A stretch of DNA of 64,000 nt. It comes from Caulobacter sp. Root655. GTDB lineage: Bacteria; Pseudomonadota; Alphaproteobacteria; Caulobacterales; Caulobacteraceae. Made by a program: the position numbers and the translations under genes. The notes under the pieces were generated by a model. That model saw nothing but the letters and a program-made list of their open reading frames with translations. It searched no databases and was not told the origin of the DNA. The DNA is taken from contig NZ_LMHC01000002.1 of the NCBI RefSeq assembly GCF_001427665.1, positions 56,963 to 120,962 on the forward strand. Direction: 5' to 3'. This document shows positions 34,045 through 41,980 of this stretch, one piece after another (position 1 is the stretch's first letter; each line of letters opens with the position of its first letter).

Positions 34045-35247
34045 ATGGCCAAGGGCATCCGCGACAAGGTCGCCATCCTGGGGATGGGTTGCAGCAAGTT
34101 CGGCGAGCGCTGGGACGCCGGGCCCGACGACCTGATGGTCGAGGCCTATGTCGAGGCCATGGCCGACGCCGGGATCGAGCCCAGCCAGCTGGACGCGGCC
34201 TGGTTCTCGACCCACGTCGACGAACTGGGCACGGGCAAGGGCGGCACGCCGCTGTCGATCGCCCTGCGCCTGCCCAACATCGCCGTCACCCGGGTGGAGA
34301 ACTTCTGCGCCTCGGGCTCGGAGGCGTTCCGGGGGGCGGTCTACGCCGTGGCGGCCGGGGCGGCCGACATCGCCATCGCCGTGGGCGTCGAGAAGCTGAA
34401 GGACACCGGCTATGGCGGCCTGCCGGTCGGGGCGCCGGGCACGCTGGCCCCGCAGATCATCCCCAACGGTTCGGCCCCCGGCAACTTCGCCCAGCTGGCC
34501 AGCGCCTACCGCGCCAAGCACGGCGTGTCGCGCGAGGACCTCAAGCGGGCCATCGCCCACGTTTCCGTCAAAAGCCACGCCAACGGGGTCAAGAACCCCA
34601 AGGCCCACCTGCGCAAGGCCGTCACCGAGGCGCAGGTTCTGAACGCCCCGATGATCGCCGAGCCGCTCGGCCTGTTCGACTGCTGCGGCGTGTCGGATGG
34701 GGCCGCGGCGGCGATCGTCACCACGCCGGAGATCGCCTGGGCGATGGGCAAGAAGAACCTGACCATGGTCAAGGCCCTGCAGCTGTCGGTCTCCAACGGC
34801 TACGAGAGCCAGTACAACGGCTGGGACGGCAGCCACTTCCACACCGCCCGGATCGCGGCCGGCAAGGCTTATCGGGAGGCCGGCATCGAGCGGCCGCGCG
34901 AGCAGATCTCGATGATGGAGGTGCATGACTGCTTCTCGATCACCGAGCTGGTGACCATGGAGGACCTGTTCATCTCGCCGGAAGGCCAGGGTTGGCGCGA
35001 CGTGCTGGACGGCTTCTACGACGCCGACGGCGGCCTGCCGTGCCAGATCGACGGCGGGCTGAAGTGCTTCGGCCATCCGATCGGGGCGTCGGGCCTGCGC
35101 ATGCTCTACGAGATGTACCTGCAGCTGCAGGGTCGGGCCGGCGAGCGGCAGCTTCGCGACCCGGTGTTCGGCATGACCCACAATCTGGGCGGCGCGCCGG
35201 CCAGCAATGTCTGCTCGGTGGCGATCATCGGCCAGGAAGGCGCGTAA
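34045..35247 (+). CDS. Acetyl-CoA acetyltransferase/SCP2-type thiolase
   Basis: A 400-residue thiolase-like enzyme. It shows RVENFCASGSEAFRGAVYAVAAG with the catalytic Cys, MEVHDCFSITELVTMEDLFI and CFGHPIGASGLRMLYEMYLQL with the GHP histidine. The second catalytic Cys of biosynthetic thiolases is not obvious, as in SCP2/lipid-transfer-type thiolases. It begins 11 bases after the HMG-CoA-synthase-like gene, so the two probably form a complex or sequential pair. ATG 34045 has GGGAGC upstream. Confidence 0.88.
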   Translation: MAKGIRDKVAILGMGCSKFGERWDAGPDDLMVEAYVEAMADAGIEPSQLDAAWFSTHVDELGTGKGGTPLSIALRLPNIAVTRVENFCASGSEAFRGAVYAVAAGAADIAIAVGVEKLKDTGYGGLPVGAPGTLAPQIIPNGSAPGNFAQLASAYRAKHGVSREDLKRAIAHVSVKSHANGVKNPKAHLRKAVTEAQVLNAPMIAEPLGLFDCCGVSDGAAAAIVTTPEIAWAMGKKNLTMVKALQLSVSNGYESQYNGWDGSHFHTARIAAGKAYREAGIERPREQISMMEVHDCFSITELVTMEDLFISPEGQGWRDVLDGFYDADGGLPCQIDGGLKCFGHPIGASGLRMLYEMYLQLQGRAGERQLRDPVFGMTHNLGGAPASNVCSVAIIGQEGA

Positions 35248-35298
35248 GGCCGGTCAGTCCCTCGCGCGACCCCTGGAGTTCGTGGTAACGCAGCGCCC

Positions 35299-36441
35299 AT
35301 GAGCGAGCGCTTCAAGGGTTTCAAACGCTGGATCTTCGCGGGGGCCGTGCTGCTCCTGGCGATGGTCCTGTCGGCGGCGTTCTACTGGCGCTACGACATC
35401 CTGCGCACCACCCTGGACCCCAAGGTGCCGTTCCAGACCTACGAGCCGCCGCCGGCCCCGGACTACGCCAAGCCGGCCGCCTGGGCGCTGCGGCCCGGCG
35501 CGGGGCTCAAGGGACCGGCCGACGTGTTCTTCGTCCATCCCACCAGCTTTGACGGTGGCCGCGACTGGAACGCGCCCTACGACCAGCCCAAGGCGTCGCG
35601 CGACCTGGCCCGCGTGATGCTGCCCAACTACGCCGCGCCGTTCGCGCGGGTGGGACGGATCTTCGCGCCGCACTACCGCCAGGCCAGCCTCTACACCTTC
35701 CTGACCCTGCGCGACGACGCCCGCGACGCCCGGCGCTTCGCCTATGACGACGTTCGCCAGGCCTTCCGCTACTACCTCAAGCACGACAACAACGGCCGGC
35801 CGATCATCCTGGTCGGGGTCGAGCAGGGCGGCATACTGGCGGCCCGACTGCTGGGCGAGGAGATCGCGCGCGACGCGGCCCTGCGCGGCCGCCTGGCCGG
35901 GGTCTATCTGATCGAGACCGTGGTTCCCGCCGATGAGTACGGCCCCGAGGCGCCCGTGCCGGCCTGCGCGAGGCGTGACCAGGCCGGCTGCGTGGCGGCC
36001 TGGGCCTCGATGATGGACGGCGACTTCCATGAGGCCCAGGAATTGGCCAACCGTTCCCTGGTCTGGAACGGCGGCGGCGAACTGGTCACCCTGGACGGTC
36101 GCACGCCGCTCTGCGTCAATCCGCTGCTGGGCGCCCAGAACGAGATCCGCGCCCCGGCCCGGATGAACCTGGGCGCGGCCAACGCCACCGGCCTGGAGTG
36201 GGGGTCGCGACCGGCCCTGCTCAAGCGCCAGGTCTGGGCCCAGTGCGAGAACGGCCTGCTGCACACCGGCCGCCCGAAATCGACCTCGCTGCGGGATTCC
36301 GGGTCCTGGACCGACCGTCGCAAGGTGGACGGCTTCAACCTGTTCTGGGCCGACATCGAGGCCGACGCCCAGGCCCGGGTGGCGGCGCTGAGGGCGCGGG
36401 CGGCGGCAGGTTCCACATCTCCGTTGTCATCCCGGCCGTAG
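35299..36441 (+). CDS. DUF3089 protein (alpha/beta-hydrolase-like), membrane anchored
   Basis: A 380-residue protein. An N-terminal membrane segment (residues 13-30, AGAVLLLAMVLSAAFYW) anchors a periplasmic domain with ADVFFVHPTSFDG, LPNYAAPFARVGRIFAPHYRQAS and ILVGVEQGGILAARLL; the last replaces the GxSxG nucleophile elbow with GVEQGG, so catalysis is uncertain. These match the DUF3089 family. The final residues (SPLSSRP and the TAG stop) come from an intergenic palindromic repeat that begins at 36423, indicating that the original C-terminus was altered by repeat insertion. Confidence 0.82.
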   Translation: MSERFKGFKRWIFAGAVLLLAMVLSAAFYWRYDILRTTLDPKVPFQTYEPPPAPDYAKPAAWALRPGAGLKGPADVFFVHPTSFDGGRDWNAPYDQPKASRDLARVMLPNYAAPFARVGRIFAPHYRQASLYTFLTLRDDARDARRFAYDDVRQAFRYYLKHDNNGRPIILVGVEQGGILAARLLGEEIARDAALRGRLAGVYLIETVVPADEYGPEAPVPACARRDQAGCVAAWASMMDGDFHEAQELANRSLVWNGGGELVTLDGRTPLCVNPLLGAQNEIRAPARMNLGAANATGLEWGSRPALLKRQVWAQCENGLLHTGRPKSTSLRDSGSWTDRRKVDGFNLFWADIEADAQARVAALRARAAAGSTSPLSSRP

Positions 36442-36528
36442 CGAAGCGAAGGGCCGGGACCCAGAGCAACTGCGGTGCGCCGGCCCCTGGGTCCCGGATA
36501 GCCTCTGCGAGGCTTCCGGGATGACAAC
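36423..36528. repeat. long inverted repeat, family A copy 1
   Basis: A 106-base palindrome beginning GTTGTCATCCCGG and ending CCGGGATGACAAC. Its centre carries CCGGGACCCAG and CTGGGTCCCGG arms. Related elements are at 41860-41965 and 50234-50347. Its left arm overlaps the end of the DUF3089 gene and supplies the stop codon. Confidence 0.9.
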
Positions 36529-36535
36529 GTTGGGG

Positions 36536-36904
36536 CTAGGCGGGCGACGCCCCCAGCGCCGCCAACCCCGAATAGCTCGGCTGGTCGATGGCGATCTGGT
36601 CGGTCACGCTGGCCTTCAGATGGGCCAGCACCGCCGGATCGAGCGGCGACAGGCGACCGTCGCACAGACGAGCGCAAAGTTCAGTGTTGAGGTCGTCGAA
36701 GTCGCCCTCCAGGCCCAACAGCCCGCGCAGGCGCGCGACGGCCTCCGCCTCGGCCGCTGGACCCAGGGCCGCCTCCCGCTCCAGCGTCGCGCGGGCGTTG
36801 TCGGCCACCCGCGCCAGGAACGCCGTCCGGGCGTCCCCGGCCGGCGCGTCGTCGAACGCCGACAGGGCCTCGGCCAGTTCGCCGGCCGTCGGATGCGTGA
36901 TCAT
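36536..36904 (-). CDS. DUF6285-like protein coupled to a phosphotransferase
   Basis: A 122-residue helical protein: THPTAGELAEALSAFDD, then ARVADNARATLEREAAL, DFDDLNTELCARLCDGRLS and QIAIDQPSYSGL. This pattern matches the small DUF6285 partners that follow APH-like phosphotransferase genes in acyl-CoA dehydrogenase loci. It overlaps the phosphotransferase stop (TGATGA), so they are co-translated. Function unknown; an accessory to the phosphotransferase is likely. Confidence 0.75.
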   Translation of the reverse strand: MITHPTAGELAEALSAFDDAPAGDARTAFLARVADNARATLEREAALGPAAEAEAVARLRGLLGLEGDFDDLNTELCARLCDGRLSPLDPAVLAHLKASVTDQIAIDQPSYSGLAALGASPA

Positions 36905-37890
36905 CACGACCGCTCCATCAGCAGCACCAGGTCGATCTCGGCCTCGCTGGCCCGGCGGCCGATCATCGCCCGCTCGATCGAGCGGTCGGCGCCCGAGGCG
37001 AAGCTGGCGTACATCATCAGGCACATGACGCCCCATTTCAACGACCCCAGGGCCTGCCAGAACAGCAGCCGCTCCAGCGTCACCGGCGCGCCGCCGGCCG
37101 CCGCGTGGCCGTCCAGCAGGTCCTGGTAGCCGCCGAAGCCACCGACCGGCTGGCGCCATTGCCCGAATCGCCAGGAATTGACGCAGATCCAGCCCAGGTC
37201 CTCGGCCGGGTCGCCCAGGTGGGCCAGCTCCCAGTCCAGCACGCCGACCAGGCCCCCGTGGGGTCCCGAGGCGGGCGAGATCATCAGGTTGCCGTTGCGA
37301 AAGTCGCCGTGGACCAGCACCGGCCGCTCCAGCGGCGGCGCGCGGCGCTCCAGCCAGCGGAAGGCGGCTTCGAAGACCGGTCGCCGGGCGCCCAGGTCGC
37401 GATAGACCGCCTCGTAGCGCGCCAGTTCGCTGGCCGCGTCGGAGGTGGCCAGCGGCGGCAGGCCGTCCAGCGGCGTGGCGTGGATCGCCGCCAGCACCTG
37501 GCCGCAGCGCCGGGCCAGTCCGGGACGGACGCCGGCGAAGGCCTCGTCGCGGACGATGCGCTTGCCCAGGGTCTCGCCCTCCAGGCGGCCCATGACATAG
37601 GCCTCGCCCAGGCCGTCGCCCGGCGCGCAGAGGTGGATGACCCGGGGCACGGGTGCGCCGCTGGCGGCGACGGCGGCGAGCAGGGCGGCCTCGGTGGCCA
37701 GGGGCAGGGCGTTGTCGCCGGTCCGCGCCGAGGGCGGACGGCGACGCAGGATCAGCGGTGTCCCGTCATCGAGGTCGAAGGCCCAGGTCTCCAGGCTGGC
37801 GCCGCCCGACAGCCGGCGGGCCTCGGTCGCCGTCGTCGCGCCGGGCGACAGGCGCGGGGCCAGGGCGGAAAGGGCGGCCGGGACATCCAT
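36904..37890 (-). CDS. APH-family phosphotransferase (ACAD10/FadE-associated type)
   Basis: A 328-residue protein-kinase-like phosphotransferase. Features: RRLSGGASLETWAFDLDD (glycine-rich loop), LILRRRP (lysine replaced by arginines), the catalytic HGDFRNGNLM loop and the metal-binding GVLDWELAHLGDP. Homologues are linked to acyl-CoA dehydrogenases and may phosphorylate hydroxyacyl-CoA intermediates, as in ACAD10/11; no dehydrogenase is present here. ATG 37890 follows GGGAGG. True aminoglycoside resistance is not suggested by context. Confidence 0.85.
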   Translation of the reverse strand: MDVPAALSALAPRLSPGATTATEARRLSGGASLETWAFDLDDGTPLILRRRPPSARTGDNALPLATEAALLAAVAASGAPVPRVIHLCAPGDGLGEAYVMGRLEGETLGKRIVRDEAFAGVRPGLARRCGQVLAAIHATPLDGLPPLATSDAASELARYEAVYRDLGARRPVFEAAFRWLERRAPPLERPVLVHGDFRNGNLMISPASGPHGGLVGVLDWELAHLGDPAEDLGWICVNSWRFGQWRQPVGGFGGYQDLLDGHAAAGGAPVTLERLLFWQALGSLKWGVMCLMMYASFASGADRSIERAMIGRRASEAEIDLVLLMERS

Positions 37891-37910
37891 GGTCGCCAGC
37901 CTCCCTTGCC

Positions 37911-39986
37911 TCACCCGGCGTCATGCAAGGGCGAAGCCGACTTCCAGTCGAACAGCTCCTGCAGGGTCCGCACCGCCTGGCCGCGCGGCGAGGTCAGGTC
38001 CGGGTCGCGGGCCAGGATCAGCCGGGCGTCGTCGGCGGCCACGGCGATCAGGTCGCGGTGGGCCACGGGGTCGGCCAGCCTGTAGGCCGGGAAACCGCTC
38101 TGCTTGAGGCCCAGCGGATCGCCGCCGCCGCGCAGCTCCAGGTCCTTCTCGGCGATCTCGAAGCCGTCGTCGCTGCGGCGCAGGATGTCCAGCCGCTGCT
38201 GGGCGGTCTCCGACAGCGGCGGGTCGTAGAGCAGCACGCAGGAGCTCTCGCGCGCCCCGCGACCCACCCGGCCGCGCAGCTGGTGAAGCTGGGCCAGGCC
38301 GAAGCGGTCGGCGTGCTCGATGACCATGATGCTGGCGTTGGGCACGTTGACCCCGACCTCGACCACGGTGGTGGCGACCAGCACGCTGACCTCGCCGTCG
38401 ACGAAGGCCTGCATGACCGCGTCCTTCTCCGAGGCCGGCATCTGGCCGTGGACCAGGCCGACGCTGGGGCCGATGGCTTCGCGCAAGGAGGCGGCGCGAC
38501 GTTCGGCGTCGCGCAGGTCGATCTTGTCGGACTCGGCGACCAGCGGGCAGATCCAGAACGCCTGGGCCCCGCCCTGGGCGGCGGCCTTCAGCCGGGCGAT
38601 GATCTCGGGGATGCGCGGGGTCGGCGCGGCGCGGGTGGCGACCGGCGTGCGGCCCGGCGGCTTCTCGTCGATGCGCGAGACGTCCAGGTCACCGAACACC
38701 GTCAGCTCCAGGGTGCGAGGGATCGGGGTGGCCGACATCGCCAGCAGATGCGCGCCTTCGCCCTTGTCTTGGAGCCGCTTGCGCTCGTTGACGCCGAAGC
38801 GGTGCTGCTCGTCGATGATCGTCAGGCCCAGGGCCTTGAAGGCCACGTCGTCCTGGAACAGGGCGTGGGTGCCCACGGCCACGGCGGCCGAGCCGTCGGC
38901 CAGGGCCCCCAGCTTGGTGGCGCGGGGACTACCCTTGTCGCGGCCGGTCAGCAGGATCACGGCCAGGCCCTGGGCCTCCAGCGCCGGAGCCAGGGTCTCG
39001 TAATGCTGGCGGGCCAGGATCTCGGTCGGGGCCATCATGACCGACTGCAGGCCGCTGGACGCCGCGTCGGCCATGGCCAGCATGGCCACCACCGTCTTGC
39101 CCGAGCCGACATCGCCCTGCAGCAGCCGGCCCATCCGCTCGCCGCTGGCCATGTCGCCGCGCACCTCGGACAGGGCGCGGATCTGGGCGCCGGTCAGGCG
39201 GAAGGGCAGGGCCTTCTCGGCGGCGTCCGATAAGGCGCCGGCCTGGATGCGCGGCGCGGGGTGGGCGCGCTTGGTCGCCTTGCGCTGGGCCAGGGCCAAC
39301 TGGTGGGCCAGTAGTTCGTCATAGGCCAGGCGGCGGCGGGCGACCGACATCGGCGACAGGTCGATCTCGGCCTGGGGATTGTGCAGCAGCGCCAGGGCCT
39401 CGCGCCAGGCCGGAAAGGCCTCGCGGGCCATCCACGCCGGGTCCTGCCATTCGGTCAGTGGGGCGGCCCGTTCCAGGGCCTCCAGGGCGAACTTACGGAA
39501 GGTGCGCGACGGCAGGCCCGCCGTGGCGGGGTAGACCGGCTCGATCAGCGGGATGTCGCCGGCCTTGTCGGCGTCGAGCAGGTAGTCGGGGTGGGCGACC
39601 TGGATCTCGCTGCCGAACCGCTCGACCTTGCCGCTGGCCGCCCGGCGCGCCCCGACCGGATGCTGGCGCTCCAGGTGCGGGCCGTGGCCCTTGAACCAGG
39701 TCAGGGTGACGAAGCCGTGCTCGTCCCAGGCGCGGATACGCCAGGGCTGACCCGGCCGTTGCGGCGGCAGGTGGGCGTCGATGGTGACGATGAAGGTCTG
39801 GACCTGGCCATCGACGGCGCGGTCCGAGGTGGTAGCGGTGCGCCGGATCAGGCCGGTGGGCGGCGTGAACAGCACGTCGCGGACGATCGGCCCGGCCAGC
39901 CGCTCGACCAGCGGAGCAACGCGCGGCCCCACGCCCTTGAGCGTGGAGACCGGCGTGAACAGCGGAAAGAGAATCTCGGGGCGCAT
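37911..39986 (-). CDS. recG: ATP-dependent DNA helicase RecG
   Basis: A 691-residue branch-migrating helicase. The N-terminal wedge/OB domain (residues 1-170) is followed by helicase motifs: the Walker A LLQGDVGSGKTVVAMLA, motif II (a DEQH form, TIIDEQHRFGVNER), motif III (LAMSATPIPRTL) and motif VI (QLHQLRGRVGRG). It rescues stalled forks and processes recombination intermediates. It is complete, starting MRPEILFPLFTPVSTLKGVGPRVAPL, and is followed by the phosphotransferase at 20 bases. Confidence 0.97.
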   Translation of the reverse strand: MRPEILFPLFTPVSTLKGVGPRVAPLVERLAGPIVRDVLFTPPTGLIRRTATTSDRAVDGQVQTFIVTIDAHLPPQRPGQPWRIRAWDEHGFVTLTWFKGHGPHLERQHPVGARRAASGKVERFGSEIQVAHPDYLLDADKAGDIPLIEPVYPATAGLPSRTFRKFALEALERAAPLTEWQDPAWMAREAFPAWREALALLHNPQAEIDLSPMSVARRRLAYDELLAHQLALAQRKATKRAHPAPRIQAGALSDAAEKALPFRLTGAQIRALSEVRGDMASGERMGRLLQGDVGSGKTVVAMLAMADAASSGLQSVMMAPTEILARQHYETLAPALEAQGLAVILLTGRDKGSPRATKLGALADGSAAVAVGTHALFQDDVAFKALGLTIIDEQHRFGVNERKRLQDKGEGAHLLAMSATPIPRTLELTVFGDLDVSRIDEKPPGRTPVATRAAPTPRIPEIIARLKAAAQGGAQAFWICPLVAESDKIDLRDAERRAASLREAIGPSVGLVHGQMPASEKDAVMQAFVDGEVSVLVATTVVEVGVNVPNASIMVIEHADRFGLAQLHQLRGRVGRGARESSCVLLYDPPLSETAQQRLDILRRSDDGFEIAEKDLELRGGGDPLGLKQSGFPAYRLADPVAHRDLIAVAADDARLILARDPDLTSPRGQAVRTLQELFDWKSASPLHDAG

Positions 39987-40053
39987 GGGGCTTCACCATA
40001 GCGAAGCGTGCGTCGGATGTGGACGTAGCCGATGCGCGGAAAGCGAAAGGCGG

Positions 40054-40371
40054 CTACTCGCCCCGGTTCATCACCGGTTTGAGCGCCGTCAGGATGTCCT
40101 GCAGTTCGTCCGAACGCGACGCGCCCGAGACGTTCAGCCGAGTGTAGAGGTACTCGGCCTTGTGTTTCTGCGCGGCCTCGGGGAAGCGATTGCCGGCCCC
40201 ATGCAGGTTGTTGGCTTCGCCCGCATAGACAACGGTCCCCCCCACATCGAGGAAGACGAAATTGCCAGCGATCGTCGTCCGAGGATCACGATCCTCGGCG
40301 AGCTTGTAACGGTAGACGGCGCCCGATGCGCCTTGCAGATCGATATAGGGTTTCACAGGACCTCGCCTCAC
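40054..40371 (-). CDS. Small GIY-YIG-like protein
   Basis: A 105-residue protein. The segment GNFVFLDVGGTVVYAGEANNL aligns with the GIY-YIG core (compare G-Y-x-F...GxxxYVGxAxNL of UvrC and homing nucleases), with GNF and VYAGE in place of GIY and YIG. The end, LQDILTALKPVMNRGE, is like the C-terminal Lys-Pro-Met-Asn tail of small stand-alone GIY-YIG proteins. The catalytic Arg and Glu of nucleases are not obvious. Its base composition is lower in GC than the neighbours. A GTG start at 40356 is possible. Nuclease activity is uncertain. Confidence 0.55.
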   Translation of the reverse strand: MRRGPVKPYIDLQGASGAVYRYKLAEDRDPRTTIAGNFVFLDVGGTVVYAGEANNLHGAGNRFPEAAQKHKAEYLYTRLNVSGASRSDELQDILTALKPVMNRGE

Positions 40372-40418
40372 AGCACACGGCGTCGGCGGCGAGGTGGTGG
40401 GGGGCGCCGGAGGCCAAA

Positions 40419-41186
40419 TTATGACCTTAGGCCGCTCACCTTGCTGAGGAATCGCCGCGTGCGTTCTTCCTTAGGCGAACCAAGCAGGTCTCCGGAAGGG
40501 CCTTGCTCAATTATAACGCCGTCATCCATGAAGATCGTACGCCCCGCGACGTCGCGTGCGAAGTCCATTTGATGGGTGACGATGACCATCGTGCGCCGCT
40601 CGGCGGCCAGGTCGCGGATCACCGTCAGCACCTCGCCGACCAGCTCCGGATCGAGGGCCGAGGTCGGTTCGTCGAACAGGATGACCTCGGGGTCCATGGC
40701 CAGGGCGCGGGCGATGGCGCAGCGCTGCTGCTGGCCGCCGGACAGCTCGCGCGGATAGGCGTCGATGCGGTGGGCCAGGCCGACCTTGGTCAGCATGGCC
40801 CGGGCCTTTTCGAGCGCGGCGGCCGGATTCTGGCCCCGCACGGTGATCAGGCCCTCGGCGACGTTGCGCAGGGCGGTCATGTGCGGAAAGAGGTTGAAGC
40901 TCTGGAACACGAAGCCGACCCGGCCCTGTAGGGCCCGGGCCAGGGGCGGCTTGCCGACGGCCCCAGCCGAGGATGTGACGCCGGCCACGGTCAAGGTCCC
41001 GCCGTCGACGACCTCCAGCCCGGCCAGGCAGCGCAACAGGGTGCTCTTGCCCGAGCCGCTGGGACCGATGACGGCCACCACCTCGCCGGGGTCGACGGTG
41101 AGGTCGACGCCGTTCAGCACGGCCTGGTCGCCGAAGCGCTTGACGAGGCCCTGGGCCGAGATCGCGCTCCCCATACCCTGGCTCAT
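40419..41186 (-). CDS. tcyN: L-cystine ABC transporter, ATP-binding subunit
   Basis: A 255-residue polar-amino-acid ATPase: Walker A GPSGSGKST, Q-loop FVFQSFNLFPHMTALRN, signature LSGGQQQRCAIARALAM, Walker B VILFDEPTSALDPE and the THQMDFA switch. It energises import with the permease encoded just upstream (4-base overlap). Substrate assignment rests on the binding protein in the same operon. Confidence 0.92.
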   Translation of the reverse strand: MSQGMGSAISAQGLVKRFGDQAVLNGVDLTVDPGEVVAVIGPSGSGKSTLLRCLAGLEVVDGGTLTVAGVTSSAGAVGKPPLARALQGRVGFVFQSFNLFPHMTALRNVAEGLITVRGQNPAAALEKARAMLTKVGLAHRIDAYPRELSGGQQQRCAIARALAMDPEVILFDEPTSALDPELVGEVLTVIRDLAAERRTMVIVTHQMDFARDVAGRTIFMDDGVIIEQGPSGDLLGSPKEERTRRFLSKVSGLRS

Positions 41187-41839
41187 CGGCCTTGCTCCGC
41201 CTGGCGTTCAAGCCGGTGCTGGCCCAGGGCCAGCAGGCTGGAGAGGATCCAGTAGAGGGCGGCGGCCGCCAGGTACATGGCGAAGATCTCGTAGGTGCGG
41301 GCGGTGATCAGCTGGGCCTGGCGGAACAGTTCGGGCACCTGGATGGTGGCGGCCAGGGAGGTGTCCTTGACCAGGCTGATGAAGCTGTTGGACAGCGGGG
41401 CGACGGCGGTGCGGGCGGCCTGGGGCAGGATCACCCGGCGCAGGGCCTGGCCGCGGCTCATGCCCAGCACGCTGGCGGCCTCCCACTGGCCCTTGTCGAC
41501 GGCGGCGATGGCGCTGCGCAGGATTTCGCCGGCATAGGCTCCGATGTTCAGGGAAAAGCCGATCCCGGCCGCCAGCAGCGGCGGCAGCTCGACGCCCAGC
41601 TGCGGCAGGCCGTAATAGATCAGGAACAGCTGCACCAGCAGCGGCGTGCCCCGGATCGCCGAGACGTAGACGGCGGCGGGCCAGCGTAGCAGCGGGCTGC
41701 GCGACAGCCGCATCAGGGCCAGGCCGAAGCCGATGACCAGCCCCAGGCCCATGCCGATCACGCTGAGCAGCACGGTATAGCCCGCGCCTTTCAGCAGCAG
41801 GGGGGCGGATTGGGCGATGAGGTCGAGGGCGGCGGGCAT
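41183..41839 (-). CDS. tcyL: L-cystine ABC transporter, permease subunit
   Basis: A 218-residue inner-membrane permease of the HisM/GlnP family with about five membrane segments and the EAA loop AASVLGMSRGQALRRVILPQAARTAVAPL. ATG 41839 (MPAALDLIAQSAPLLLKG) is the natural start; the upstream extension enters the intergenic repeat. It pairs with the ATPase downstream and the binding protein upstream. Confidence 0.91.
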   Translation of the reverse strand: MPAALDLIAQSAPLLLKGAGYTVLLSVIGMGLGLVIGFGLALMRLSRSPLLRWPAAVYVSAIRGTPLLVQLFLIYYGLPQLGVELPPLLAAGIGFSLNIGAYAGEILRSAIAAVDKGQWEAASVLGMSRGQALRRVILPQAARTAVAPLSNSFISLVKDTSLAATIQVPELFRQAQLITARTYEIFAMYLAAAALYWILSSLLALGQHRLERQAEQGR

Positions 41840-41859
41840 GTCAGCTCGAACCCACAACG

Positions 41860-41965
41860 GTTGTCATCCCGGACAAGCGAAGCGCAGATCCGGGACCGCC
41901 GGAAGCGCTGGCGTTCACGCGTCGGTCCCGGATCTTCGCGCTGCGCGCTCGTCCGGGATGACAAA
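41860..41965. repeat. long inverted repeat, family A copy 2
   Basis: A 106-base palindrome: GTTGTCATCCCGGAC...GATCCGGGACCG and CGGTCCCGGATC...GTCCGGGATGACAAAC. It sits between the binding-protein gene and the permease gene of the cystine operon, where the transcript hairpin could reduce read-through or stabilise the upstream message. Confidence 0.9.
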
Positions 41966-41980
41966 CGTTTTTGCGGTGAC

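Noticed and set aside
40353..40371. Aminoglycoside-resistance or phage origin for the 36-40 kb block
   Set aside because: The phosphotransferase belongs to the ACAD10-like group, and no phage genes are present around it.
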